42,467 nt of DNA from Chara braunii (taxonomy: Eukaryota; Streptophyta; Charophyceae; Charales; Characeae): contig BFEA01000183.1 in NCBI GenBank assembly GCA_003427395.1, positions 443,990 to 486,456 of the forward strand, written 5' to 3'. Under the pieces are notes generated by a model, which worked only from the letters and a program-made list of their open reading frames with translations, did not search any database and was not told where the DNA came from. This document shows positions 19,975-30,544 of the stretch, one piece after another; position 1 is the first letter of the stretch; the number at the start of each line of letters is the position of its first letter. Made by a program: the position numbers and the translations under genes.

Positions 19975-21347
19975 GGCTCCAGTCTATTCGTGGGGAGCAG
20001 CACATGCTGAGAACTGGGCCCAGCGTCCCATATGAACATACATCAGTTTGTAACACCGGGGTCATTACCCGGCTTTGGCTGAGAAAAACCTGAGAATGAA
20101 ATGCTTCAAGCACTTACGAAATCAGAAATCTTCGAAAATTCAAATGTTGATGATACTGATGATACCAGTGATGATAACAAAAGAATATAGCTACTCATGC
20201 CGAGTCAGCCATACTGGACTCCTAATCCTGAACAACTCCAAGCCCTCCCTTACCAGGATATTGCAACTCAGGAACAAGACAAACCTATCCCCCCACTGCC
20301 ATAGCTGATCTCTTCTCACTACCCAGACTAACCCCACCCCATAAGTTGTCAAGGTAGCCCCCCCTGGTTCACCATTGGCTTGCTTTCCTCCCTCAGCAAA
20401 CCCCAGATCTCTCTACAAGGCCTCCCACCCCTGCCAATTGCAGGTTACAGGGCTATGCCCCAGCTCCGGCCAACATTGTTCTGGCATCGACAATCCAGGA
20501 GCACATAACAAAGCAACTTCAGCAGTTATCCGTCTAGGTTCGACAATCCCTGAATTCCTATATCATAAATAAAGAAGAAGACCAGGTGCTGCCAAAATTG
20601 TAAAGCAGCGGATGGCTGGTTTTGAAGTATTGAACTGTATCGAAATTATCATATCTTTTTTGAAACATTTAGTTTAGTAGATCATGAAAAGGATACGCTT
20701 TCATTGGTCACAGCTCAAACCAATCCATACCCACTGTACCCTGTCTCATGCTGCCTCCACCGAGGAAAATCCCTCGGCCCCAATGTAGAACAGATGCCCT
20801 CCCCTCCCTCCACCGCATCCGCGAAGGCAACCAATCCCCTCCTAGAGGCTGCCTTTGTCCACCCCTTCTGTTTGCCCCCGCTGGGGTTGAAGGCGACCAA
20901 CTCTCCAACCCCGGCCCCAGACTCAGACAATCCCCAATCTGCCCTACTCCCAATAGGGCTACTGCCTCCCACCATGCAACACCCCTGTAGAATAAAATTC
21001 CCCTATAACAGACCCCAGGGTTAATTTTTCGGGGACAGCTAACTAGTAGTCTATACCCACAACTGGCCAGCCCTATCTCTCCTTCCCCTAGCTTACCCAA
21101 GGCCAGGCGGAGCCCAGGCTGACAGTCCTACCATCCTTCCCCTGGCTTGTCCCCTAACTTAGGCCAGACGGATCTCAGACCTGCTGTGGGTAACCACCAT
21201 ATGTCTGTACCCTGGAGTCTCAAAAAACCCCTGCTTACCAAAGTTCCAGCCATAACCTCCGAAGTCCTATCCTCACTAAAGCGTCTGCAAAATTCAATGT
21301 TCAAAATCCCCAATTAAGAAAAAAAACTCATGAAAAAACGAAATAAA
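19641..21347. other. Pyrimidine-rich unrecognised region
   Basis: There is an open frame at 19587-19880 plus (97 codons) with no recognised domain, and opposing frames at 20704-21024 plus and 21100-20708 minus whose proline or glycine richness only reflects C-runs. T20 lies at 19951-19970. A duplicated segment of about 58 bp ('ttcccctrgcttrycc...aggccag.cgga') occurs at about 21080 and 21137. I recognise no gene. Confidence 0.45.
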
Positions 21348-21870
21348 GAAAATTCACCTTACCCCAATTAGGGGGAACAAGCAGGGCAAAACCTAGTGGT
21401 GAAATTACTAAACAATCCCAACATGAAAACGTTATGTCTGAAATTACTACTACAAATAGTAGTAATCAAGAAGTAAGTAATCAAAAAGTAGGTAATCAGG
21501 ATATAGGTAATCTAGATGTCGGTAATCAAGATATAGCTAATCAGGATGTAAATATTAATGACTATTGGATAATTGGGTGGCCGAAAACGGTACCCTGAGA
21601 CTAAAAGGTTTTCAAATGATATTAATGTTGATGATGGATGTGATGATGATAAAAATGTTATAGATGACTATTTGAGTGAAACAGTAGCCTAAAGATAGTG
21701 GTGGCGATCAACTTCGCCTACATATGATAGCTGTGAGGATGATAGTGTTGATGATCGTGATACAACAGATGATAGCTATAAGGATAATAGTGTTGATGAT
21801 CGTGATACTACAGATGGTGAAAATCACTATAGTAATGACTAAACACCCATAGAGATGTAATGAAGATGAG
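21348..21870 (+). pseudogene. Decayed acidic, Asn/Gln-repeat protein frame
   Basis: From 21348 the plus strand is open for about 83 codons and contains a degenerate six-residue tandem repeat (GNQD(V/I) type; 18-bp unit ggtaatcaagat plus gtaggt-like text, 21460-21560). In another frame it continues with ETKRFSNDINVDDG, an acidic stretch and a stop (about 21689). A third frame from about 21700 carries a duplicated 54-bp segment read as DDSYKDNSVDDRDTTD. The conserved composition across frame changes suggests a broken low-complexity coding region, possibly a retroelement gag-like or regulatory protein, but there is no domain to identify it. No start is supported. Confidence 0.45.
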
Positions 21871-22327
21871 GATGTCAACTAATTATCCATTATGTTGATG
21901 ACGATCGCCTTGCCGCAAGTGATGATGACTAGTAATCTTGATGACGACTTGTGGATAGTGTTAACGAACTCAAGCTTGATGACGGACCGTGCTCCATGCT
22001 GTGATAACTCCGATCTGCAAGCTTGGCGTACTTCAGACTATGAATTACACACTTCCATGTCACCTTGGGCTATCTCCACTGCGATCTCCCTCGAGCGCTT
22101 TGTTGCCACTTCACCTTGCTACGTGGCGGCACGGGAATCTTGCGTGGACCCCGTGAAACGGGGCGGTCCCCTGGACACGTCAACCTGTGACGTGGCGAAG
22201 ACCAAGACCTAGGCTCACGGCGCGTGTGCTAGGCGCAGTCCCCTGCCCCCGTCGTCCTCATCGCCCGACACACTCGAATTTCATGGCGCGCCCTAAATCT
22301 TCGATATCTCATGATCCACTGGACCAT
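21871..22327. other. GC-richer spacer
   Basis: The plus frame 21892-22212 has no recognised domain. Runs such as 'acgtggcg' recur at 22123, 22191. No gene called. Confidence 0.45.
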
Positions 22328-22397
22328 TTGATCTGAAATTTGGACCACCTCAGTTCCTCGACATAGACCACCGGTGGTCCAATTTTCAGCTCAGGGC
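22328..22397. repeat. Inverted repeat around a 14-bp palindrome
   Basis: The outer arms 'tgatctgaaatttggacca' (about 22329-22347) and 'tggtccaattttcagctca' (about 22374-22392) are reverse complements with two mismatches. The perfect palindrome GACCACCGGTGGTC overlaps the right arm at 22366-22379. The segment can form a long hairpin. Confidence 0.75.
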
Positions 22398-23316
22398 GCG
22401 CTCCCAATCGCGCTCAATCGTCGAGCGCGCGCTCGTTATTTTCCTTGTGCGACGCGGATGGGAGGGGGCGCTAGCGGAGGAGCAAATGCCTAGTGAGGAA
22501 GGAGTCGTCTGGTTACCATAACTAGGGTGGAGTAGGAAGCTGGCCATAGCCGCAGAGGTTTTGGAGGAGTATATCGAAGTTGTACTTAGGGTGGATCCAT
22601 AAGGGATAGGGAGAGCATGGGTGTAACAGGGAGGTTGGGCGATAGAAGACATGGGAGAGAGAGAGGGAGAGTCGCACATGAGGGATAGGAAGAGCAGTTA
22701 CATACCTGAATCGTACCCGGTTTGTGTGCGGCAGGTACTGCTAGAGGATATAAATAATTTCTTTGTATGATACAATAATTCGGTGTAGATTTCAGTCGGC
22801 GACTTTGATTTTCATCTCTCGGTGGTCAATGTAACTTCTCACATGAATGTTCTACTGCGCATGGTGTGTGATTGCATGCTGATTGGGAGTCAAATTATTG
22901 ATATAAAAGTTGGAGTCTGTTGCAACTGTGGTGGTGGAAAACCAACGACAAAGCATAAGGCCAATGGATGTGTATGATATTGGGGTTTGACCATTGGAGA
23001 TAGGCGGAAGGAGAATGGGTTATTTGAGGGTTGGAGAAGCGGAAGACGTACCAGCGAGGAACGATGTCTTAAAGATCCGAGTGAAGCACTTCTCACCCTA
23101 AGCCCTGCTTGCAATTGGTGTCGATTTTTGGAGCTCTCCATGTACTTTCTTGGTGATGGTTGCCGCTGCAAATCAATTTTTGTTGTTGTCAACAATCAGT
23201 CTCACTTCTTTGCAACTGGTCTTGTGGATGCATGGTAAGTCTAGGTCTAAGGTAGGAACTTGCTAGCTGGAGTTATCCCTTGACAAAGTAAGAAGCATGG
23301 GCAGAGCGACGAGTGT
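22398..23316. other. Unresolved spacer with a TATA-like word
   Basis: Opposing frames (22679-22386 minus; 22987-23238 plus; 23195-22890 minus) have no recognised domain. A TATAAATA word lies at 22749-22756 in moderately GC flanks; no transcribed unit can be tied to it. Confidence 0.45.
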
Positions 23317-23580
23317 TCAATAAACAACCCGCATAGCCCTAAGACCGGTATTGATCGACGTATAACTGAAAGTTAACGGGATGTAGTGAGGTCGTAGAAG
23401 TGATAGAAGCTCAACAGTTGGAGGCACTACCTTACAAGTAGGACGCACGGGAATGAGGGGCACGTGCTCGTTAATAAACATGTTAACCAAGTGACCAATA
23501 CTATTCGGCGTGCGACCAAACCAGACAGCGTAATGAGGATCTAATAAGTCTCGAGAGCAATCCTTCAGATTGGTGGCCAT
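23317..23580 (-). pseudogene. Short coding-like fragment of unknown family
   Basis: An 87-codon minus-strand frame from 23580 reads with coding-like composition (MATNLKDCSRDLLDPHYAVW, then GRTPNSIG and a C-terminal RVVY). Upstream the same frame stays readable only through TGA and TAA codons. I cannot name a family; a retroelement open-frame fragment is most likely given the neighbourhood. It may equally be chance. Confidence 0.3.
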
Positions 23581-24416
23581 GACGTCTTGATTGTGTCGTT
23601 AAATAATTCATAAGGACCTTCCTGCCAGACCTTAAATGGTTGGTTGGTCACCAGTTGCTAGGAGAGTTGTAGTGGCAGGCGTGTGGAAGGGGAATTAAAC
23701 TTATCAGACTTCGAATTAGGTTAGGTTAAGTGTTGAGATTGTAAGTCTTGAGGGATAAGTCTAAGTGGTGAGGAGGTGGAGTCAACTTACCTAGGTCGTG
23801 CCTGACAACCACCATGTTCCGATGTTCCTCTCCGTGCTCTAGGGACCTTTGGTCCGGTTCCTTTTTCGTCTTGGTTTCTTCCAGGGTTGTCAACCCCCAT
23901 CTCTGGACGTCGGACGGGGATCCGAGTGTCCAGGTTTGGGGGTCTCGAACCCCGGGTCCGAAACTCCAAAAGCAGAAAAAAAGATCCAAAAAAAAGGAGA
24001 GGACCGGGTGCGGGGACGTGGGTCACAACAAGGATTGGTGTTGTGGGGGTCTGTGTGCGTGATCGGGGGTCTATGTGCAGGGGAGGGGGTCGCGAGTAAG
24101 TTGCTAAGAAACTCTGAGTAAATTTTTGACAAAAGTTAGCTGGTTGACTATTAATTTGTTCATTGATTGTTTTTTTGTTCTGCAATAGCAAAAAACAAAC
24201 TTGGATAAATTGATTTCAACAACTCTTGTTCATAATTAAGAAAGTGAGAAATTTGAATGATCCCAGCCGCATAAATAATATCAACTTACTGTTCAATCGA
24301 GATTGGATTATATTGTAGTTATTTCAAAACTTATGTTAGTCTTGCGAGGGTACGGGATCGGGATGCGGGTGTCCTGGGCGGGGGTTCGGGGGCTGATGGT
24401 TGGGGGTCGTCACCGG
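23581..24416. other. Spacer, becoming G-rich; possible minus-strand B box
   Basis: At 23937-23954 the minus strand reads GGGGTTCGAGACCCC in context, a perfect GGTTCGANNCC B-box consensus, but no A box or cloverleaf is evident. From about 23995 onward the plus strand is G-rich with repeated 'gggggtc' words. Overlapping frames on both strands are shadows. Confidence 0.4.
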
Positions 24417-24482
24417 GTCTCCCTCTCTCTCTCTATATATATATACGTATATATATATATCAATATATCCATTTATCTATAT

Positions 24483-24521
<39 letters not shown>
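24417..24521. repeat. CT / TA / CT compound microsatellite
   Basis: (CT)n 24417-24434, imperfect (AT)n to about 24486 and (CT)n to 24520. Confidence 0.9.
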
Positions 24522-24523
<2 letters not shown>

Positions 24524-24589
24524 TTGGCGGCCTGTGGGGATCGGCGGGTGTAAAGATCGCTTCTGGGGGTGGGGGTGGCAGGTGCGGGG

Positions 24590-24781
24590 NNNNNNNNNNN
24601 NNNNNNNNNNNNNNNNNNNNNNNNNNNNNNNNNNNNNNNNNNNNNNNNNNNNNNNNNNNNNNNNNNNNNNNNNNNNNNNNNNNNNNNNNNNNNNNNNNNN
24701 NNNNNNNNNNNNNNNNNNNNNNNNNNNNNNNNNNNNNNNNNNNNNNNNNNNNNNNNNNNNNNNNNNNNNNNNNNNNNNNNN
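24590..24781. other. Assembly gap, 192 Ns
   Basis: Ns run from 24590 to 24781. Both flanks are G-rich ('gggggtgggggtgg' left, 'ggggtggtggcggggg' right), which would explain failed sequencing. Open frames crossing it are artefacts of the Ns. Confidence 0.99.
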
Positions 24782-24943
24782 TTGGGGTGGTGGCGGGGGT
24801 GTAGGGCTTGGGCTAGGTGCGGGGATGAAGGAAAGGGGCGGGGGTCAGGGATCTCTGCGCCGAGGGTCCAGGGTAAAACCCCACCTCGGCTCGGTCCCTA
24901 GGGATCCACGTGTGACAACCTTGGTTTGTTCCGGATGTGTAGT

Positions 24944-25976
24944 ATGACTGTGACAACTAAATCCGGAACTACGACCGAACCATTGACCGCAAAAGAAAAA
25001 TAAAGGGTGGAGGAAATCCTGAAATAGAGGAAGGAGGACAAAGAGCGAAAAAAGTAGGAAAAGAGGAAGAAAAGGAGAGGGAGAAGAAAATATTGGAAGA
25101 GGAGAAAAGAAAATTGGAGGAAAGGTTGAAGGAGGCGGAGAAGATAGAAGAAGAAGAAGGAAAAGAAAAAAAGGAGAAGGAGAAGCTGGAGAATAAAATA
25201 AAGGGAGTAATTGAGATAGCGGTCCAAAAGGACACGGGCCAGCCCAGCGAATGCCGACCAAAATGTGGAAATGAGGAGTAGGAATGGGTGAGAGCATTCT
25301 GCATGTGGGAACCGAACGCTGGAAGAGCGGCAAGGGGAAGCAACCCATTACAAAAAAGAGTTGGAAGTGTTGGACAAAAAAAATGCATAGATGGTTGAGG
25401 TGGAGGCTCGTATGCAAACCACACCGAGGGCCATCTAGCAGAGGAGGAGGAAAGCACCATCGAGGAAAAACTTCCTAGATGATGGAGTTGCCATAGCCGC
25501 TAAGCTAGAGAAGCAGACAAAAAGGGAAGAGCAGGGCGAAGCAAGGACGGGATTGGATTGTTGGCCAAAGCTGCAATCCGGGTCGCCCGAGACACCTCCA
25601 TGGACCGTTTAGCCACCCTCCGGACCGTCGTTGACCGTTTAGCTACCCAACATGATGAGTTTCGACGTAAATGAAACAATTTGACTACTGCTACACTCCG
25701 CACTGTGAACGTTAAGATAACCCAAGTCCTCATTGGAGTAGAGAGGTATATCGGAGAGATTTGTGTTGAAGGGAGCTAGCAGAGATAGCGATCCCCCTGA
25801 CGGTGATGATGATGGTAATAAGAAAGGAGGAGATAAGAAGGGAAGGTTAGCAGGGAAGGAGAGAAAGGATGAAGATGACGAGGAAGCCAATGATAAGATG
25901 AAGATGAAGATGAAGATGTCCTGGACCTACAATGGAAAGGAGGACGATAACTTCCTCTGGTGGGAACAATGGTGAG
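24944..25976 (+). pseudogene. Decayed retroelement gag-like ORF, coiled-coil
   Basis: A plausible start at 24944 gives MTVTTKSGTTTEPLTAKEK before a TAA; the frame continues across further in-frame TAG codons. A second frame (25000-25281) is a Glu/Lys coiled coil ending in ECRPKCGNEE. A third frame (about 25292-25375) carries HYKKELEVLDKKNA, and another (about 25549-25674) reads RVARDTSMDRLATLRTVVDR. The last open piece, 25763-25975, has an acidic DDDG/DEDDEE linker, a MKMKMK run and WTYNGKEDDNFLWWEQW at its end. Coiled coil, acidic linker and a Trp-rich module in this order look like the N-terminal half of an LTR-retrotransposon gag. Several frameshifts and stops show it is dead. No capsid, zinc knuckle or pol follows, because the inverted TG...CA element starts 16 bp later. 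Family assignment is by general architecture only. Confidence 0.55.
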
Positions 25977-25991
25977 GAGTTATGTGCACGG

Positions 25992-27049
25992 TGTAGGGTC
26001 AAACCCTAATAGACTTTCGAGCCTTAGTCGACCCCACTGCGGGTCCCAGTTGGCTCGGCCCGCCCACGCTCACGCTCAGGGCGCGGGCCGTTCGTCCCAG
26101 GGTCACCCCCACCTAGTGATTTGAGATGGATGGGGGTGGGCCATCGAGCGAGAGAGTTTTGACATTGGGGGTGTACCTCAGCCCTCACGCCGGGTGGCAG
26201 TCTCGCTAGTCATTCGACAACGCTGATTTTTTTTTACTCTTGGTTGTGTTCTCAAGCAATTGCTCATTCCAATACGCAGGCAGTCCAAGGATTTTTTAAG
26301 AGTTTTTTTCTCTTATGCGCAGGCTAAGCGTCATCCTTAGACCGCACACCATTTCCCTAAGCATTGTGTTCCTACGGCGTCATCGGGGTGCAGTGATGTC
26401 GTCCTCCCCCCTCGCCTCTACACACTCATCGGGTTTCATACATCTCCTCCAACCCTGTTGAGGCAGGTCCCTTAGTCTTTTCGGGGCCTTTACATGCATG
26501 CACACACAACTTTACATTTCCCTTGTCAATATTGCACTCCATTCCCTTATTCACACTCCAAGTCTTAAACGCAAAGGTCATTTTCATGGGTAGGCTTTAT
26601 GCTAAGGGTCCCATAGCCCCTTTGCCCCTCTTCCCTTTTTCTTTTGATGCCCGGTCACTCCCGGCCCTATCCCGCTCAAGGCATCGTCAGCCTTCACTTA
26701 CCTGCACAATCCCACACAAAGCAAAGATCTATACAATCCCCCGTTGGGGGTCAACACATAACCCTTCCCACATGCCTATCTTTCCATCCTCTTTGGCTGC
26801 TCTTTATTCCCTTTCTTAGCTCAGTTAGCCCATCCTCTTCTCATAGTCATGCAGTCGGGGAAATGGTTGAGTCAAACTGACCTTGCTTTAACTTATACTT
26901 TCTCCGGATTCCGCCCTTTTTCACTTTTCCAAACGTCCTTTCCTTTGCCTTCTTGGTGGCATAAGGGACCGGTTACCCTTCCCTGGCCCTCTCTCTCCAC
27001 CAAGTGAGGTCTGATCTATTTTTACTGTTCACGCCCTGACAATGTAACA
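25992..27049. mobile_element. TG...CA element, copy 3, inverted
   Basis: TGTAGGGTCAAACCC at the left and CCCTGACAATGTAACA at the right; the body is the reverse complement of 6458-7576. Matching blocks include 'cacctagtg.tttgagatgg', 'atgggggtgggcca', 'cacctgcaca', 'ggggtcaacac' and 'ggcataagggac'. The 5-bp flanks (cacgg / agtga) do not match, so no target-site duplication is visible. It lies directly after a gag-like remnant. Confidence 0.65.
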
Positions 27050-27062
27050 AGTGAGGGGAGGG

Positions 27063-27188
27063 AGGTTAGTCATATGCCAAGGGAGGGAGGGGAGAGAGAG
27101 GGGGCAAGGTGAAGAGGAAGAGAGAGAGAAGGAGCGGGAGAGGGAGAGAGAGAGAGAGAGAGAGAGGGAGAAAGAGAGAAAGAGAGAG

Positions 27189-27242
<54 letters not shown>
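27063..27242. repeat. GA-rich microsatellite tract
   Basis: Imperfect (GA)n and (GGGA)n from 27083, becoming perfect (GA)n at about 27190-27242. Confidence 0.95.
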
Positions 27243-27247
<5 letters not shown>

Positions 27248-27289
27248 TAATCTTAATCAAATCATCACCCCGTAGTAGCAGCCAAATGT

Positions 27290-28635
27290 CGGTCACCCAT
27301 CCCATAGTGAAAGATCAACTACGCATGAACCAGAATACTACAATACACATGAATTTGACAATGAGAGATTGAAAAGTACATGCACATGTAGGAAGGGGCA
27401 ACTAAGTACAACCGGGACACTACAACACACATGCACTTGACAATGGGAAAATTGAACTAGTGAAAGGCACATGCTTATGAACGAAAGGCCAACTAAGTAT
27501 GAACCAGAACTCTACAACACACACGAACTAGACAATGAGAAGATTGGACTAGTGAAAAAAACTCATACACATGGAGGAGATATCAACTAAGTGCGAACCG
27601 GAACACCACAACACTCATGCACTTTGACAATGGAAAGATTGAACTAGTGAAGGACACATGCTCATGAAGGAAAGATCAACCAAGTATGAACCGGAACATC
27701 ACAACATACATAAACTTGACAATCAGAAGCTTGAACTAGTGAAAGATACATGCACAAGGACGAAAGATCGACTAAGTATGAATCGGACCATCATAACATA
27801 TATGAACTTGTCAATGAGAAACTTGAACTACTGAAGGACACATGCACATGGGGGAAAGATCCACTAAGTATGTACCGGAACATCACAACACATATGAACT
27901 TGACAACGAGAAGCGAGAACTAGTGAAAAACACATGCTCATGGATGAAAGATCAACAAAGTAGGAACCGGAACATCACAACATACATGAACTTGACAATG
28001 AGAGATTTGAACTAGTGAAGGACACATGCACATGAAGGAAAGATCAACTAAGTACGAACCGGAACATCAGAACACACATGAACTTGTCAATGAGATACTT
28101 GAACTAGTGAAGGACACATGCACATGAAGGCGAGATCAACTAAGTACGAACCGGAACATCACAATACATATGAACTTGACAATGAGATACTTGAACTAGT
28201 GAAGGACACATGCATATGGAGGAGAGATCAACTAAGTAGGAACTGGAACATCACAACATACATGAACTTGACAATGAGATACTTGAACTAGTGAAGGACA
28301 CATGCTCATGGAGGAAAGATCGACTAAGTGTGAACCGGAACATCACAATATACACGAACCTGATAATGAGAAACTTAAACTAGTGACGGAATCATGCACA
28401 TGGAGAAAAGATAAACTAAGTGTGAACCGGAGCATCATAACATACACGAACTTGACAATGAGAAGTTTGAACTAGTGAAAAGGCACATGCACATAGAGGA
28501 GAGATCAACTAAGTATGAACCGGAACATCACAACATACATGAACCTGACAATGACAAGATTGAACTAGTGAAAAAACAGATGCACATAGAGGAGAGATCA
28601 ACTAAGTATGAACCGAGACATCATCATGTGAGAGT
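27290..28635. repeat. Satellite array, about 92-bp monomer, about 14 copies
   Basis: 'gaactagtgaa' starts at 27454, 27547 (as ggactagtgaa), 27641, 27733, 27824, 27917 and 28009 and continues to about 28566, a spacing of 91-94 bp. Each monomer contains 'acacatgcacatg', 'agatcaactaagtatgaacc', 'ggaacatcacaacatacatg' and 'aacttgacaatgag'. Monomers differ at scattered sites. No transcription unit or coding frame spans it. Confidence 0.97.
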
Positions 28636-29520
28636 TGAGCCATGTACGTGAGTGAGACTCGCTCAAACACGTGCTCATGACTCATGTATGCAACCAAATT
28701 TGAAACGGGATGTCATCATCTACCATGTGAGTGGAACTCGTACCCCAAGTACAATGCCCAAAACATCGCCGGCTTCGACTGTAACGGGTAAGTATCCTCT
28801 CTCCTCCTCCCCTCTCTCTTCTTCTTCTTCTTCTTCTTCTTCTTCTTCTTCTTTGCACGACCGTTTCTTATATCCCCTGCATGCGCGTTTTTTTCCGCTG
28901 CTTTCCCCCGCACCTATCTCTATTGCACCCCGCTATTTCTTCTTTTTCTTCTTCTTCTTCTTCTTCTTCTTCTACTTCCCTTTTTTCCTCCCTCTTCTCC
29001 TTTCTTCTTCTCTCCTCTTTCTTCTTCTTCTTCTTTTTCTTCTCTCCTCGCTCGCCTGTTTTCTTTCGCGAGATTGATCTTTCTTTACTCCGCGCGCTCT
29101 ACCTATGATTCTCACTTCGCTCGTTGCTGCCTTTCCCTCTCGTTGTGCGCTCTCCTTTCTTCTACGCAGCTATCTTCTTTGCTTTGCGCACTTCGCCTCT
29201 GCCCCCTCGTGCTTATCCTCGGCTCCCCGCTTTGTCTACTCTGCTCCCCATGTGCTATCTCCGCTGCTCCCCGCTCACCATCTTCAGTCTGTTGCGCGTG
29301 CACTACCCCCTTTATCGCTCTTCCAACCTCTGCGCGCGCACTCCCGCACGCTGCCCTCCTCGCTGCGAGCCCCTTGTCTCCCTCTGGCATGTTTCGGACT
29401 TGGATACCGATGCGGACGTCGGGAAAGCCCCGGGAATGAATCTGCCCGGGATCCTTTGACAGACTCATCGAAGTAAAATTGTAGACCTTAGATACGGGAA
29501 TGGCGAGGAATATCGGAGAC
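28636..29520. other. Exon-like end, then TTC-rich DNA
   Basis: A consensus donor GGGTAAGTAT occurs at 28788 after 'tcgactgtaac', followed by CT/TTC-rich DNA (28798-29060) and a C/T-rich stretch with 'gctatctccgctgctcccc'. The arrangement repeats at 41700-42100 with similar wording. Frames across it encode Ser/Phe/Leu runs and are not genes. Confidence 0.5.
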
Positions 29521-29600
29521 AAGAAATAAAAAAAATAAGAAATAAAAAATAAAAAAATAAGAAATAAGAAAAAAAATAGGAACTAAGAAAAAAAAAGAAT
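29521..29600. repeat. A-rich simple repeat (aagaaataaaa)n
   Basis: Imperfect repeats of 'aagaaataaaa'. It could be a retroposon tail for sequence to its left; no target-site duplication identified. Confidence 0.8.
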
Positions 29601-29639
29601 CTAACAGCTTAACTTCCCTATCCTGCCAAGTGTCGGATA

Positions 29640-29720
29640 GAGGTTCAGGTTTCAACTAACCAACCACTCGTAGAACTGAGGTCGCGGGTTCAAGCCCCGA
29701 CCGTCCGGACGTGGGGTAAA
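29640..29720 (+). repeat. tRNA-like B box, possible SINE head
   Basis: GGTTCAAGCCC at 29687-29697 lies within 'gtcgcgggttcaagccccga', which forms a T-arm-like hairpin (4 of 5 pairs). An A box is not clear and a full cloverleaf cannot be drawn, so this is not called a functional tRNA. A tRNA-derived SINE body could continue to about 29900. Confidence 0.4.
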
Positions 29721-30259
29721 CAGTAGTTGAACTCCTTGCCAAAAAGGAGCTAGCTAAGAGGCGGTAGGCCTCGATCCCTACGTCTCCCGTTTGTCAAGCA
29801 ATCACTGAAACCTATTGAGTTAGCTCCCACTTCAAGTAAAAGGGGAGCAACTCAGTATGTATATAGTAGTGGGCTCAGTCCGACCAGCGGCGTGAGCCCG
29901 TTCCCCAAATCTGCGCGTGTGCACGCTCGCCGAACTGCTTACTTGTCGGAGTGCTTGTCAGCTTGAGTGTACGTGTGACCCGCCCTGGGTACTGAATCAA
30001 TCGGAAGGCCCGAAGGCTAGTAATTACCTGTAGCCCTGACATTGAGGGCTATCGCAGGGAAACTCTTAGGTGGCGCGGAACATGGGAAAGAAGTCTGCGA
30101 CACTTGAGAGCAACGGACACATTTAAGTACCACATAGGTTGGTACCACACCAAGTAGAGGTAGATATGCTGGGTACTCTGGGCCGAGCATAAGAAGACAA
30201 AGTTGGCACTTTTAGACATCCAGTACCAGTAGGTAAACAGGTAGCATCCCAAGTCTCAG
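29721..30259. other. Spacer
   Basis: The phrases 'tttgtcaag', 'gagttagctcccacttcaag' and 'ctcagtccgaccagcgg' look like structured non-coding sequence after the B box. No gene. Confidence 0.45.
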
Positions 30260-30518
30260 CGTGCGTCGCCACAACACTAACCTAATCAACCCTTCGGCCT
30301 CTTCTGTCGACGAGGCATTACTACCGATTGTAACCATCACAGCGCGTGTCATAACAACGCGCGCACATACTTTCAAAATTTTATCACCAATTCGCCCTGG
30401 CCTTAACGACCGAGAAAATCGTTTTCAAGTGCCACGCCAAAGCGTGCACACCCTTTTCATCCCAGACTGGCTCCGTCATGGTAGTCGACGCCGTCATCGT
30501 GTCGCATGCATAGCATGG

Positions 30519-30544
30519 CCAAATACCCTTGTAAGGGTATTTGG
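30519..30544. repeat. Perfect 12-bp inverted repeat, 2-bp spacer
   Basis: ccaaataccctt / aagggtatttgg around 'gt'. It is a strong hairpin or a dyad binding site inside the retroelement remnant. Confidence 0.85.

Noticed and set aside
20704-21100. Overlapping Pro-rich plus and Gly/Trp-rich minus frames as a gene
   Set aside because: Composition follows from C-runs; no domain, splice site or conserved partner is visible.
24303-24947. 214-codon frame across the gap
   Set aside because: Openness comes from Ns and G-rich sequence.
27290-28635. CRISPR array
   Set aside because: The 92-bp units are tandem and contiguous with no unique spacers between short identical repeats.
29640-29720. Functional tRNA gene
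   Set aside because: Only the T arm can be folded; acceptor, D and anticodon arms do not form.
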